A stretch of DNA of 64,000 bases from Pseudobdellovibrionaceae bacterium (GTDB lineage: Bacteria; Bdellovibrionota; FAC87; UBA2466; JACKAF01). Positions 16,387-25,091 of the stretch are shown in pieces (the stretch's first letter is position 1; each line of letters opens with the position of its first letter). The DNA lies in contig JACKAF010000001.1 in NCBI GenBank assembly GCA_020635235.1, positions 248,001 through 312,000 of the forward strand, in the 5' to 3' direction. Under the pieces are notes generated by a model that was not told the DNA's origin, ran no database searches, and saw only the letters and a list, made by a program, of their open reading frames with translations. Made by a program: the position numbers and the translations under genes.

Positions 16387-18568
16387 GGCTCGTACCTCTA
16401 TATTGCCTGGCGGCCAGATCGGCGAACACAAACTGTGCCCGAACGGGTGGCCGCCCATACTTGGAAACAGTCTTCTTCCAGGTTCCCTGCGGTGTCAATT
16501 CCCGGGCTTTCTCGGTGTCCTTCAGGTGCGTAGGGATGACCACTTTCTCAAGGTAGCTAAGAATCCGCTCGTCTAGTACCGGGAAGGCGATTTCCAGACG
16601 GCGGAAGAAGTTTCGGGGCATCCAATCCGCGCTGGAGAGGTACATTTCCCGAGAGCTCTGGAAGTAATAAAAGCGGCTGTGTTCCAAAAAGCGGTCAATA
16701 ATGCTGATAACGCGGATGTTGTCGCTGAGACCTTCGACCTTGGGGATGAGCGAACAGGCGCCCCTTACAATCAAATCGACCTGCACCCCGAACTGGGAGG
16801 CACGGTACAGATGAGCGATTACCTGATCGTCGACGAGGGCATTCATTTTGGCCACAATGCGAGCTTTTTTACCCTGAGTCGCCGCTTTGATCTCGGCCTG
16901 AATTAGCGCGATAAGCCTACGGTGGAGATTGGTCGGAGCCAATACCAACTTTTTAAACCCAGTCGGAATTTCTCCCTTCCAAACCGCATCAAAGAAATTT
17001 CGCGCGTCCAGACCAATTTCCTGGTTGGACGTAAAAATGGCGAGATCGGTATATTGTTTTGCCGTCTTTGCATTGTAATTGCCGGTCGAAAGGTGCGTGT
17101 AATAGCGCTCGACCCCATTCTCTTTTCTCGCAACCAATGCCACCTTGGCGTGCAATTTTAGTTTACCGAAGCCAAAACCCACCTGAACCCCAGCCTGAGA
17201 AAGTTCTTCCGCAATGAGGAGGTTGTTGCCCTCATCAAAACGGGCTCGCAGCTCTATCAACAACCGAACACACTTTTCTTTCGCCGCCTTCTTGAGGACG
17301 GGGATTATGGGGGACAAAGTTCCAAATCGATACGCGGTAATTTCCACCAAAGAAACTTTCGGATCCTTACAGGCGGCCTCAATCCAGGAAACAAAAGCCT
17401 GGAAAGAATCATAAGGGTGGTGAAGCAGATAATCACGTTGACTCAAGCGTTCAAAAATCGTTTTCGGATGCTTAAATATCTCCGGAGTATGCGCCTTTAG
17501 AGGCGGGTATACCACTTTGCGCCGAAGCTTTTTCTTTATTTTACCTTTTGAGAAAACATCAACAACCGACCACAATCCCTGCAAACAGAGCGAAGTCGGG
17601 GCAGGCAGCACCTGACCAGGGGCCAAATTCAGTTCCTTGGTGCAGGCCTCCATCAGTTCCGGACTAATATTGCCAAGATATTGGAGCCTCATCATCGCGC
17701 CCCTATCCCGACTATTCAAGCAACCGCGAATCACGTCCGGTGTTGGAGCGGTCCCCTCTTCGATAAGATCCGTCGTCACATCCGCGTCTCGAGTTACTCG
17801 GACAACTGCCGGAGCTCCCTGAGATCGAAACGCGCGCGCCAGGAAAGTTTGTAGGATGTGATCCAAAAAGAAAAAATATATTTTGGAATCCTTACCGTCC
17901 CCTGCCGAAAGTACAGGAGGAAGATTGCGCGGAACCCGGTACCAAAGCCCATCCGGAAAAATTACGGCCATTTCCAGATTATCCAACTCTTTTAAGCTCT
18001 GAGGCGAAAACGTCGTGGGTGCTTTGAGGTGCGGCAACACCGCGGTTTCAAAAAGACGGCTCCCCATCGCCTTGAGTTCTTCATCGTCATCCAAATTCGT
18101 GACAATATGAATGCCTATCTTCTGAAGTTCCGCAGCGAGCAGATCCAATATCTCAACTTGACGGGCAGTAAATTTGACAACGTTTTCAAGAAGCACATCC
18201 CGAATGCGTGTCAGGTGGCTGAGCTTACTGGACTGTGTTTTACCCACAGCAATCTCGCGCATTAGAGAAGCCATGCGTATCATGAAAAACTCATCCAGAT
18301 TGGAAGCAGATATCGCCAGGAACTTCACACGTTCAACGGGAAGATTCTTGCTGCTCGGGCGGGCCTGCTCCAGGACACGCTCGTTGAACTGCAACCAACT
18401 CACGTCGCGGTGAATGAGAGGAATGTTTGGTGTCGAAAGTAAGGAGGGGATAGTCGGCAAGAACCGTTGCGGAATAACTCGAGGTTTCCGATCTTCGATT
18501 CTTTGCGGATTCGTTTTTTTGATTGGCCGCTCTTTTTTTTGCGGCTCGCGTCCCTCGAAGGACTCCAT
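16379..18568 (-). CDS. ppk1: Polyphosphate kinase 1
   Basis: A 729-aa protein with all PPK1 parts in order: N-terminal helical domain (HRDVSWLQFNERVLEQAR, then SNLDEFFMIRMA), head domain, and two PLD-like C-terminal domains. KLHAKVALV contains His-473, which by context corresponds to the autophosphorylated His of the E. coli enzyme (inference), and HLSTGNYNAKTAKQYTDLA and QVDLIVRGACSLIP follow. It makes polyphosphate from ATP reversibly. A basic 40-aa N-terminal extension (PQKKERPIKKTNPQRIEDRK) precedes the conserved start. The operon partner is sixA, and ppx faces it. Confidence 0.95.
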   Translation of the reverse strand: MESFEGREPQKKERPIKKTNPQRIEDRKPRVIPQRFLPTIPSLLSTPNIPLIHRDVSWLQFNERVLEQARPSSKNLPVERVKFLAISASNLDEFFMIRMASLMREIAVGKTQSSKLSHLTRIRDVLLENVVKFTARQVEILDLLAAELQKIGIHIVTNLDDDEELKAMGSRLFETAVLPHLKAPTTFSPQSLKELDNLEMAVIFPDGLWYRVPRNLPPVLSAGDGKDSKIYFFFLDHILQTFLARAFRSQGAPAVVRVTRDADVTTDLIEEGTAPTPDVIRGCLNSRDRGAMMRLQYLGNISPELMEACTKELNLAPGQVLPAPTSLCLQGLWSVVDVFSKGKIKKKLRRKVVYPPLKAHTPEIFKHPKTIFERLSQRDYLLHHPYDSFQAFVSWIEAACKDPKVSLVEITAYRFGTLSPIIPVLKKAAKEKCVRLLIELRARFDEGNNLLIAEELSQAGVQVGFGFGKLKLHAKVALVARKENGVERYYTHLSTGNYNAKTAKQYTDLAIFTSNQEIGLDARNFFDAVWKGEIPTGFKKLVLAPTNLHRRLIALIQAEIKAATQGKKARIVAKMNALVDDQVIAHLYRASQFGVQVDLIVRGACSLIPKVEGLSDNIRVISIIDRFLEHSRFYYFQSSREMYLSSADWMPRNFFRRLEIAFPVLDERILSYLEKVVIPTHLKDTEKARELTPQGTWKKTVSKYGRPPVRAQFVFADLAARQYRGTSLE

Positions 18569-18759
18569 AACTCACACCACCACTGGACGAAAAACCTGCC
18601 CACGTCCAATAAGAGGCCCTCTAAAAAAGCACAACTAGCACAGCAATATTAAGCCTCGATAAAGACGCCCTCGAGGGAGAAGCAGTTTCTAGCCCCCGCG
18701 ACGCAGATTCGAAGCCGCAGTATGCCCCGGTGGAAGCAAAATTTCCAAAAAATTTGGGC

Positions 18760-20046
18760 TTAGTCGCGTAAGTGGTGATTAAGAAAGACTTTCTTGCCCC
18801 GTCCTACTTTGATCTCCGCCCATTCCTTGACGCTTTGGCGGCTGCCTCCCGAACGGTAAGCTAAATCCAGGGAAACCCGGTGGGTACCCGCCGGCACGCG
18901 GATGCGCGCGAGCTGCAAGGAAGCAGGCAAGGTGGACCAGCTCCGTAAATCTGCCTGATCGGTCATGTGAAGGATGACTTTGGTGAGCAATCCCAAAAAC
19001 TCGCTGTCGGTCGCCTTCCGCACGCGCTCTGCAATGACTTCTTTGACAACAACGCCCCCCACCTTCCGCGCCATGATGATTGCCATTTTCTTCTGCAATT
19101 GATCGATCGCCGTCGCCTCAATATCAAACAACGTCTGCGTTCGCACTGGAGCCAGGGAGTCCACCCGTACTTCCGCATAGGCCGTGCGGTAATTGCGGCG
19201 CTCAAACATAGGAACCAAACGAAAGCTTGGGTTGGGTACTTTTACCGGTCCCTTGCCCATTTCCAGCAAAACGATAATTTCCCCCTCGTTTCGCCCAATC
19301 CGGTAGTCACTAGTGGAAGGAAACTGCTTCTTGTAAATTTGAAATTCCTGCTCGGCATGCAGTTTTTCCGCTAGCCGCAGAAGCGGCGCCCCCAGATAAG
19401 GCGTACCTTGTTTCCAGGAAGCGAGTTGGCGGTAATCCACGAAAGCATCATTCGATTCGCCGCGGGCCTCAAACAGGACAGCCGCCAGGTATTTCGCAAA
19501 GGCATTGCGCTCGTACGGCAGCTGGCCCTGCTGCCGCATGAGATCAAGTTTGTGGTTCACTCGACGGCATTCTACAAGAGCGTCGTCCCACTTACCCGCA
19601 AGCGTGTAGTCGATCGCCAGGAAAACGTTGATGAGGATCTTTTCAAAGTCCTCACCCTTGTAAGGAAGGACCTGCTCGTTGGTGATTACCGCAGCCGCCT
19701 CCGCGGTGATACTGGTGTAGTCCTTAATATCCGCAATTTTTTCTGCCTTCAAAAAAGTCTTGATCGCATCCTCATAACGACCCGCAGAGTGGTAAATGAG
19801 TCCGAGGTCTAGAAGGTAGAGCAGCTGATCATTGCTCTCTTTCGCCGCGAGCGGCTCAAGCTCCTTCGCTGAGTTTTCAAAGTCGCCACTTTCAAAAAGA
19901 TGCCGCGCTTTGCGTACCTGAGAAGAATAGCCCGCACAGCCTGCCACCAAAAAGAGGAGGAGGCTGAAAAACCCAATGCGGATCGCTGCGACCAATTTAG
20001 AAGCTAACCCGGTGCTTCGTGTAGTACTTGCGGATTTCCTTTTCAT
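18760..20046 (-). CDS. COG3014-like lipoprotein with TPR-type repeats
   Basis: A lipobox FLVAGC marks the lipidated Cys. The N-terminal half shows helical repeats of TPR type (LFESGDFENSAKELEPLA, then LGLIYHSAGRYEDAIKTFLK). The C-terminal half has a PNPSFRLVPMFERRNY segment and VPAGTHRVSLDLAYR, as in the COG3014 lipoproteins that sit beside LpoB in many proteobacteria. It lies right behind an LpoB homologue here, supporting a cell-wall-related role. The start is unsure. ATG 20046 overlaps lpoB by 50 nt, and a TTG one base past the lpoB stop (reading LVAAIRIGFFSLLLFLVAGC) is an alternative. Confidence 0.7.
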   Translation of the reverse strand: MKRKSASTTRSTGLASKLVAAIRIGFFSLLLFLVAGCAGYSSQVRKARHLFESGDFENSAKELEPLAAKESNDQLLYLLDLGLIYHSAGRYEDAIKTFLKAEKIADIKDYTSITAEAAAVITNEQVLPYKGEDFEKILINVFLAIDYTLAGKWDDALVECRRVNHKLDLMRQQGQLPYERNAFAKYLAAVLFEARGESNDAFVDYRQLASWKQGTPYLGAPLLRLAEKLHAEQEFQIYKKQFPSTSDYRIGRNEGEIIVLLEMGKGPVKVPNPSFRLVPMFERRNYRTAYAEVRVDSLAPVRTQTLFDIEATAIDQLQKKMAIIMARKVGGVVVKEVIAERVRKATDSEFLGLLTKVILHMTDQADLRSWSTLPASLQLARIRVPAGTHRVSLDLAYRSGGSRQSVKEWAEIKVGRGKKVFLNHHLRD

Positions 20047-20599
20047 CCGTCCAATCAAGAATTCCGGATTCAATGTTCACCAGGTTAAAGGTGCATTTGT
20101 AATAAACGTATTTTTTGTCGCCGACTTCTTGCACCCGATCCGTCATTTCGCCGGTAAGCATGTAGTTGGCGCCAATTTGCTTACCTTTCCGGCGAGCAGT
20201 AGCAGGGTCCACGTAACCCGACTGCCCCTGGTATTCGAGCTCTTCCGCCATATCCCCGCGCATCTCTTTGGACGTAAATCTAAAACGGCCACTCTTCACG
20301 AGAGCCACGCGTACCTTGTCAGTTAGGCTTTTCATGTCGATGTGTTCTTGGGTGCGGTTTTTTAGAAGGGTTACCATTACAACCGGCGGCTTTTTGGCTT
20401 CGCTGATAATCCGGCTTCCCACCAGTGAGTTGACCATGGTCTCTGCAACGAGGCGCATGTCCGTTTCATTGAACTTATCGTCCAATAGACGGGACTCGCT
20501 GAGATCATCGTATTCACCCTGGGTAAACTGCTTGCTGCCACACCCCGTAAAAAATGCCAAGAGCACCAAAGCCATGAACGTCGAAATCGCGCGGGTCAT
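19997..20599 (-). CDS. lpoB: Penicillin-binding-protein activator LpoB-like lipoprotein
   Basis: A 200-aa lipoprotein (lipobox FFTGC). The mature protein carries the LpoB signature: LVAETMVNSLVGSRIISEAK, then PVVMVTLLKNRTQEHIDMK, ALVKSGRFRFTS and GANYMLTGEMTDRVQEVG, ending in NLVNIESGILDWTDEKEIRK. In E. coli LpoB crosses the periplasm to stimulate PBP1b; the same role is inferred here. ATG 20599 is chosen over ATG 20617 because GGAAGGG sits just before it. The overlapping COG3014 gene follows. It diverges from the BamE-like gene at 20715. Confidence 0.85.
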   Translation of the reverse strand: MTRAISTFMALVLLAFFTGCGSKQFTQGEYDDLSESRLLDDKFNETDMRLVAETMVNSLVGSRIISEAKKPPVVMVTLLKNRTQEHIDMKSLTDKVRVALVKSGRFRFTSKEMRGDMAEELEYQGQSGYVDPATARRKGKQIGANYMLTGEMTDRVQEVGDKKYVYYKCTFNLVNIESGILDWTDEKEIRKYYTKHRVSF

Positions 20600-20714
20600 A
20601 TTGCCCTTCCTGTCCATAAGGTTTAAAAGTAGCCATTATAAACGGCTAGCTTCTCTGGAAGCAACTAGTGCTCGGAAGCGCTTCAGGCAACCGAAAATAT
20701 TCGGGGAGAATTCG

Positions 20715-21191
20715 ATGCGGAACCACATTAAACACTTCCTTTGCTTGGGTGTATTGGCCCTATTGTCCGCCTGCGCGTCGGTCCCGCGCTTCCAAGAAGT
20801 TGCCCCCGGGATGACAGCGCCGCAAGTCAGTGAAGCGCTGGGCGAGCCCAAAGATCGCACTTTTAGGGGGAAAAAAGAAAAGTGGTCCTACCCTGCGAAG
20901 GACGGCAAAACGACCAAGATCGTCGTTTTTGAGAATGGCCATGTGGTGGAGATGGTTAATACGGAAGTAGAAACCACCGTGATGGATCAGGCGGGAAAAG
21001 ATGGCGAGCGGGGCGAAGACTACTGCGAGGGCAGCAACAACTACGGAAAATTTCCGAAGGGCGGCGGGTGCAATCTTTACGGCTGCTGGCCTGCAGGCGG
21101 TTATTGCAACGGCTTCGGCTGTAGCGCAAGTGGTGTCTGCACAGTGGACGGGTGCCCCAAAAAGATCGCATCTTACCAATGTAAGGATTAG
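20715..21191 (+). CDS. BamE/SmpA-like lipoprotein with Cys-rich tail
   Basis: Starts at ATG 20715 behind GGGGAG. Lipobox LLSAC. Residues 30-80 follow the SmpA/OmlA pattern (GMTAPQVSEALGEPKD, then KEKWSYP and VVFENGHVVEM), a small beta-lactamase-inhibitor-like fold used by BamE and many unrelated lipoproteins. Unlike BamE it continues into a Gly/Cys-rich tail with eight Cys residues (GGCNLYGCWPAGGYCNGFG, GVCTVDGCPKK), probably disulfide-bonded. The next gene, a putative metalloprotease, begins 3 nt later, so the two form an operon. Confidence 0.65.
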   Translation: MRNHIKHFLCLGVLALLSACASVPRFQEVAPGMTAPQVSEALGEPKDRTFRGKKEKWSYPAKDGKTTKIVVFENGHVVEMVNTEVETTVMDQAGKDGERGEDYCEGSNNYGKFPKGGGCNLYGCWPAGGYCNGFGCSASGVCTVDGCPKKIASYQCKD

Positions 21192-21193
21192 TC

Positions 21194-21874
21194 ATGCGGA
21201 TAGCTCTCGCGTGCTTGCTGAGCTTATGTTTTTATACCCCTGCATTTGCGAAAACTTTACAGACCAACTCTGTTACCGTGGACAACGCACCGGCGTGGTT
21301 AACCGAAGCTCGTATTCGCAAGGCATCTCGAAAAGTCGAAGAGTTTTTGGAATGGGATACGCGTCGCGTGCGCGCTCGGTGGTACAACACGCAAACAGAC
21401 TTTGAGAAAGCCCACGGGCTAGGGCCCCTCGCCTTAGCGGCGACAGATCGCAAAAAGCAGCTCATTCACATCGGACCGGGCGTGAATGAAAAAAACTTCG
21501 ACGGCATATTTGGGCATGAGCTTGCCCATATCATCGTCATCCAGAAATACAAACAAGCTATTCCCGCCTGGCTGGAGGAAGGCTTGGCCAATTACGCGGG
21601 TAGTTTGGACGGGGTGGACTACAAGTATCTCAATTCCAGGAAATATATCCCCGTGGCATCGCTCACCCACCCGTACCGCAGCGGAGCGGACACGAAGTAC
21701 CATTACCAGGCGTCCACCGCCCTCATGAAAATGATCGCGGAAAAATGCCCCATTCAAGATCTGTTGCAGCTCAGCGTTGGTAAGAGTATCGAAACTTATC
21801 TAAAAACCTTTTGCGAAATCCCAGACTTGGATGCCGCGTTTCAAAAGTGGCTGAAAACCAAGGCCAGCAAATAG
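21194..21874 (+). CDS. Exported gluzincin-type metalloprotease (peptidase MA-like)
   Basis: MRIALACLLSLCFYTPAFA is a Sec signal peptide. The zinc motif HELAH is at residues 108-112, and the third ligand is expected in AWLEEGLANY (Glu-128 or Glu-129), the spacing typical of gluzincins of the MA-like domain family. LGPLALAATDRKKQLIHIGP precedes the motif as in that family. At 226 aa it is a minimal peptidase. It follows the BamE-like lipoprotein by 2 nt. Substrate unknown; a periplasmic processing or wall-associated role is a guess. Confidence 0.75.
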   Translation: MRIALACLLSLCFYTPAFAKTLQTNSVTVDNAPAWLTEARIRKASRKVEEFLEWDTRRVRARWYNTQTDFEKAHGLGPLALAATDRKKQLIHIGPGVNEKNFDGIFGHELAHIIVIQKYKQAIPAWLEEGLANYAGSLDGVDYKYLNSRKYIPVASLTHPYRSGADTKYHYQASTALMKMIAEKCPIQDLLQLSVGKSIETYLKTFCEIPDLDAAFQKWLKTKASK

Positions 21875-21931
21875 ATCTGGCCTGAATTGCCCTCGATCGG
21901 CTATGTTTACGCCTTCAGTTTAGGAGGACCC

Positions 21932-22615
21932 ATGAGATCCATTTGCCTCAGTTTTGTGATGGTTCTAATTTTGGTTGGCTGCGCCGGCAGTAAAGTCACC
22001 GATAAACTCGAAGAAGAGTATCAAACCAAAACTGGAGTCGACGGCGAAAAGGTTGGACTCAAGGACGATAAGATCATGATCCAAAAGCGGGTCTACCTGG
22101 AAGAACAGCTGGCCGTTCTAAATTCAGAAGTTGAAGACCTGCAACACACCATCTACGGAAAATCAAAGACTGATCCCGGGGGCATTTGGGATGCCTTACG
22201 CCGCTGCAGAACTCGCCTGGCGGATCCTCGCGTGGGAGGAGACGGAAACCCTCCGGCCATGGAGAAGTGGGAAGAGATTGGCAAACTCGATAGTCAGTTT
22301 GAGCACACCGTTCGCGACGACAAAAATGTAATCGCGGTTACTGAGGAGGCGCTGAATGACCGGATCACCCGTCTCTCGAAGGCAAAGAGCATCCTCTCCA
22401 CCAAGTACGACGGTTTTAAGGACAAACTCGACACCTGCGAACACAAATACCAAACGGCGCTGGTACAGCACGGGCTAAATCCGAACGATACAAAAGCGAA
22501 TGGAGAATGGGTTCAGGGTCCGAATGGCTACAAGGTCTGGCGCATGAAGCGCGGGGCCACCAAAGATCCAGAAGAACTCATGCGCCGTAAGGTAAAACGC
22601 GAGAACGAGGAATAG
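21932..22615 (+). CDS. Coiled-coil lipoprotein of unknown function
   Basis: The ATG at 21932 has AGGAGG upstream; the in-frame extension to 21887 lacks a signal sequence. Lipobox LILVGC. The mature protein is highly charged and helical with coiled-coil-like stretches (YLEEQLAVLNSEVEDLQ; EEALNDRITRLSKAKSILS), two Cys, and a basic end (MRRKVKRENEE). It may be a spacer or anchor protein in the periplasm. No family is recognised. It is 57 nt behind the metalloprotease gene, probably in the same transcript. Confidence 0.65.
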   Translation: MRSICLSFVMVLILVGCAGSKVTDKLEEEYQTKTGVDGEKVGLKDDKIMIQKRVYLEEQLAVLNSEVEDLQHTIYGKSKTDPGGIWDALRRCRTRLADPRVGGDGNPPAMEKWEEIGKLDSQFEHTVRDDKNVIAVTEEALNDRITRLSKAKSILSTKYDGFKDKLDTCEHKYQTALVQHGLNPNDTKANGEWVQGPNGYKVWRMKRGATKDPEELMRRKVKRENEE

Positions 22616-22630
22616 CGCCAGTTTCTTTTG

Positions 22631-22972
22631 CTAGCGCTGCGTTTTTACTTCATAACGACGTAGGGTGCCGTCGGGCGCAAAATTCGCCACCACTTCATCA
22701 AAGGTGGCGTAGCTTTTCTGGTACCGAGTGCTACCTTTCCACGCCGTACCTGTTTGCCGCAGAAAACGACAAGTTTCACCGCCGCCGGCCTCTTGCTTGC
22801 ACCAGTCTGCAGGGCCAAAGTCTTCCACAAAGTCTCCCTTACGGGCGGATCCGACTTTACCCTTGTATTTCTCTTCAATAGAAACACGGGCGCTTTCGGT
22901 TGTGGTCTTTGAGGCGCAGCCGGCTAACAGAAGGAGCCCGGCCCCAATTGCAAAAAAGATAGTCTTTGACAT
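22631..22972 (-). CDS. Small lipoprotein (113 aa)
   Basis: ATG 22972 follows GGAGGAAGC. The N-terminus MSKTIFFAIGAGLLLLAGC is a lipoprotein signal with Cys-19. The mature part contains DWCKQEAGGGETCRFL (a likely disulfide pair) and a strand-rich end (ATFDEVVANFAPDGTLRRYE). The end pattern, in which an output tracks a computed change, resembles small SmpA-like lipoproteins, but this is weak. The gene converges on the coiled-coil lipoprotein with a 15-nt gap. Confidence 0.65.
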   Translation of the reverse strand: MSKTIFFAIGAGLLLLAGCASKTTTESARVSIEEKYKGKVGSARKGDFVEDFGPADWCKQEAGGGETCRFLRQTGTAWKGSTRYQKSYATFDEVVANFAPDGTLRRYEVKTQR

Positions 22973-23133
22973 GCTTCCTCCTGAAATCGCCCCCAAAGAG
23001 ACAACATTCTAACTTAAGAAAGAGGCGGGCGCCATACTGGACACGGTGCCCCTACATTCCCTCCCCCCACCTTGCTACATTTTAGGTCAGTAGAACACCA
23101 CCCAAAGCTTTACTTAACTCAACGGAGAAAACT

Positions 23134-23793
23134 ATGTGGCTCAGAGTCCTAGTACTTGGAGCGCTCTTTGCGCAAACCGCTGTCGCTCGTCCCGAAACTC
23201 CAGTCGAAAGGCGCGTGCGCGTAGCGAGCGAAGTGGTCACACACCGCATGCTTTCGCAGTTCCCTGTGCCCCAATACATCATTGATGCCTCTCTCTGCGC
23301 GGTATCCCTGAAAGTTGTCAAAGCCGGTCTAATCTGGGGAGGCCAGGGGAGCACAGGTTTGGCGACGTGTAAAGTAAACGGGGAGTGGGGCGCCCCTTCG
23401 TTTTTTAGTATTGATGGTGTGACGTTCGGACTCCAGATCGGCGTTCAGTTTCTGGAATCTGTTTTGCTGTTTATGACCCCGTATGGCCGCGAAATTTTGC
23501 AGCACCCTACATTTGAGTTGGGCGTGGATTTATCTTTTGCTGCGGGCCCCCTGGGTGGCGGGCAAGGGACCGGAGTGATTCCAAACGCCCACGTACTTAC
23601 CTATTCCCGCACTCAGGGCCTATACGCAGGGGCGACCGTGAACGGCTTTGTGCTCACCCACAACCCGCGCTTCAACGGCAGCGTGTACGGAGAGGGGGTA
23701 TCCCCTATTGAAGTTTTGGGAACGCCTGGAAGCGACGCGCCGCCGGCTGTTTCGCCCTTTGTGGAAACGATGCAACACCGGATGCCGTTCTAA
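23134..23793 (+). CDS. SYLF-domain (Ysc84-type) lipid-binding exported protein
   Basis: MWLRVLVLGALFAQTAVA is a signal peptide. The mature protein matches the SYLF/Ysc84 domain: YIIDASLCAVSLKVVKAGLI, WGGQGSTGLATCKV, GEWGAPSFFSIDGVTFGLQI and VLLFM, then a Gly-rich run (AAGPLGGGQGTG). SYLF proteins bind phosphoinositides or membranes, and in bacteria they are usually periplasmic or outer-membrane-associated with unknown role. ATG 23134 has GGAG upstream. The gene is followed by an intrinsic terminator that overlaps its stop. Confidence 0.85.
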   Translation: MWLRVLVLGALFAQTAVARPETPVERRVRVASEVVTHRMLSQFPVPQYIIDASLCAVSLKVVKAGLIWGGQGSTGLATCKVNGEWGAPSFFSIDGVTFGLQIGVQFLESVLLFMTPYGREILQHPTFELGVDLSFAAGPLGGGQGTGVIPNAHVLTYSRTQGLYAGATVNGFVLTHNPRFNGSVYGEGVSPIEVLGTPGSDAPPAVSPFVETMQHRMPF

Positions 23794-23812
23794 CGCCTGT
23801 TAACGGCTTTTT
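23784..23812 (+). terminator. Intrinsic terminator of the SYLF gene
   Basis: GCCGTT (23784-23789) pairs with AACGGC (23802-23807), with a further TAA/TTA pairing inside, followed directly by TTTTT. The left arm includes the last codons of the SYLF gene. Confidence 0.7.
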
Positions 23813-23912
23813 CGTGTAATCGCTCATTCCGAATTAGCGGGCGTGTATCCTTATAGTAAGCGAGCCGTATTTTAAGCAAAAACAGAAGTACTACACTAGC
23901 GAAGGGGAAAGC

Positions 23913-25091
23913 ATGCGTCGTGGAATACTTTACCTTGGACTGGCCCTACTCTTTGCAGCAGGTACATTTGACTCGGGTGCCTTCTATTACGTGGACATTC
24001 CCTTTACAGGGCACGAACAACTGAAGAGCCTTCGCCAACAAGGCGTGGACATCGGCGGAATAGACTACGAAAAGAAAATACTGACTCTCGTGATGACCGA
24101 CGAGGAGATGCATTACAGCAAACTCGGAAAAGTTTTGAATACAAGGCGCATCGCCTTTGCCCCCGACTCGCAATACAAACGTCCAGAAGACGTTCAACGG
24201 ATTTTGGAGGAAACGGAAAACCAGTACCCACACCTTGCCCGCGTTGAGGTGATTGGAAAGTCCAACGAGGGGCGCGACATTCATGCTATTCAACTTACCA
24301 GTCGTTTTTTCATTCCACCGTCGGGTAAAAAGCAAACCATCCTAATCGATGCCATGCACCACGCAAGAGAAGTCATGACCCCGGAGGTAGCGTTGGACAT
24401 CGTGAAATATCTTACAGAAAATTTTAACCAAGATCCCAAGGTACAAAAGTGGCTAACCGAAAATGAAGTTTGGGTCGTCCCAATGGTAAACCCGGACGGA
24501 AACGCGAAAGTCTGGAATAGCTCGTCAATGTGGAGAAAAAATACTCGCGGGGGTTACGGCGTCGATGTAAATCGAAACTACCCCCAAGACTGGAATACAT
24601 GCAATGGCTCTTCCGGTAATCAAAACAACGAAACCTACAGAGGGCCAAGCGCCGGATCAGAACCTGAAACAAGGGCGTTGATGGATCTGGCCGCAAGAAT
24701 AAAGCCAAAGTTCAACATCTCTTACCATTCGTTTTCGGAAATCGTAATCTTTCCCTATGGGTGCAGCCCGAAGCGAGTCCCCTCACCTGATCGCCAAATG
24801 TACGAACAGATCGGAAGAGAGTTAGCGGGACTTCTTCAGCGCGATTCCGGACAGGGCACCTACACGGCCGGAACTTCCTACGACCTGCTTTACAACGTCG
24901 ATGGCGGCTCACTCGACTGGATGTACGCCCAGCACAAGATCATTTCTTTTGTGATTGAGGTAAACTCAAACTCTCAAGGTTTCCAACCCTCTTTTCAATG
25001 GCAAGAGTCGACGGTAAAGCGCCAGCGAAAAGGGTGGCAATACATCTTGGATAAGATGGACGGGCCTGCCCTTCCAAGCTTAGGTGGCTAG
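23913..25091 (+). CDS. Exported M14-family zinc carboxypeptidase
   Basis: A 392-aa protein with a signal peptide (MRRGILYLGLALLFAAG) and a short N-terminal region like the carboxypeptidase propeptide or fibronectin-like lead. The catalytic domain starts near residue 88. Zinc ligands are His-150 and Glu-153 in MHHAREVMTPE and His-272 in SYHSF. Substrate-binding VDVNRNY has Asn-220 and Arg-221. The general base is Glu-349 in FVIEVN. All are in the order of the carboxypeptidase A/B/T type. It likely trims C-terminal residues from peptides outside the cytoplasm. It ends directly against the opposing HAD gene with no spacer. Confidence 0.92.
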   Translation: MRRGILYLGLALLFAAGTFDSGAFYYVDIPFTGHEQLKSLRQQGVDIGGIDYEKKILTLVMTDEEMHYSKLGKVLNTRRIAFAPDSQYKRPEDVQRILEETENQYPHLARVEVIGKSNEGRDIHAIQLTSRFFIPPSGKKQTILIDAMHHAREVMTPEVALDIVKYLTENFNQDPKVQKWLTENEVWVVPMVNPDGNAKVWNSSSMWRKNTRGGYGVDVNRNYPQDWNTCNGSSGNQNNETYRGPSAGSEPETRALMDLAARIKPKFNISYHSFSEIVIFPYGCSPKRVPSPDRQMYEQIGRELAGLLQRDSGQGTYTAGTSYDLLYNVDGGSLDWMYAQHKIISFVIEVNSNSQGFQPSFQWQESTVKRQRKGWQYILDKMDGPALPSLGG

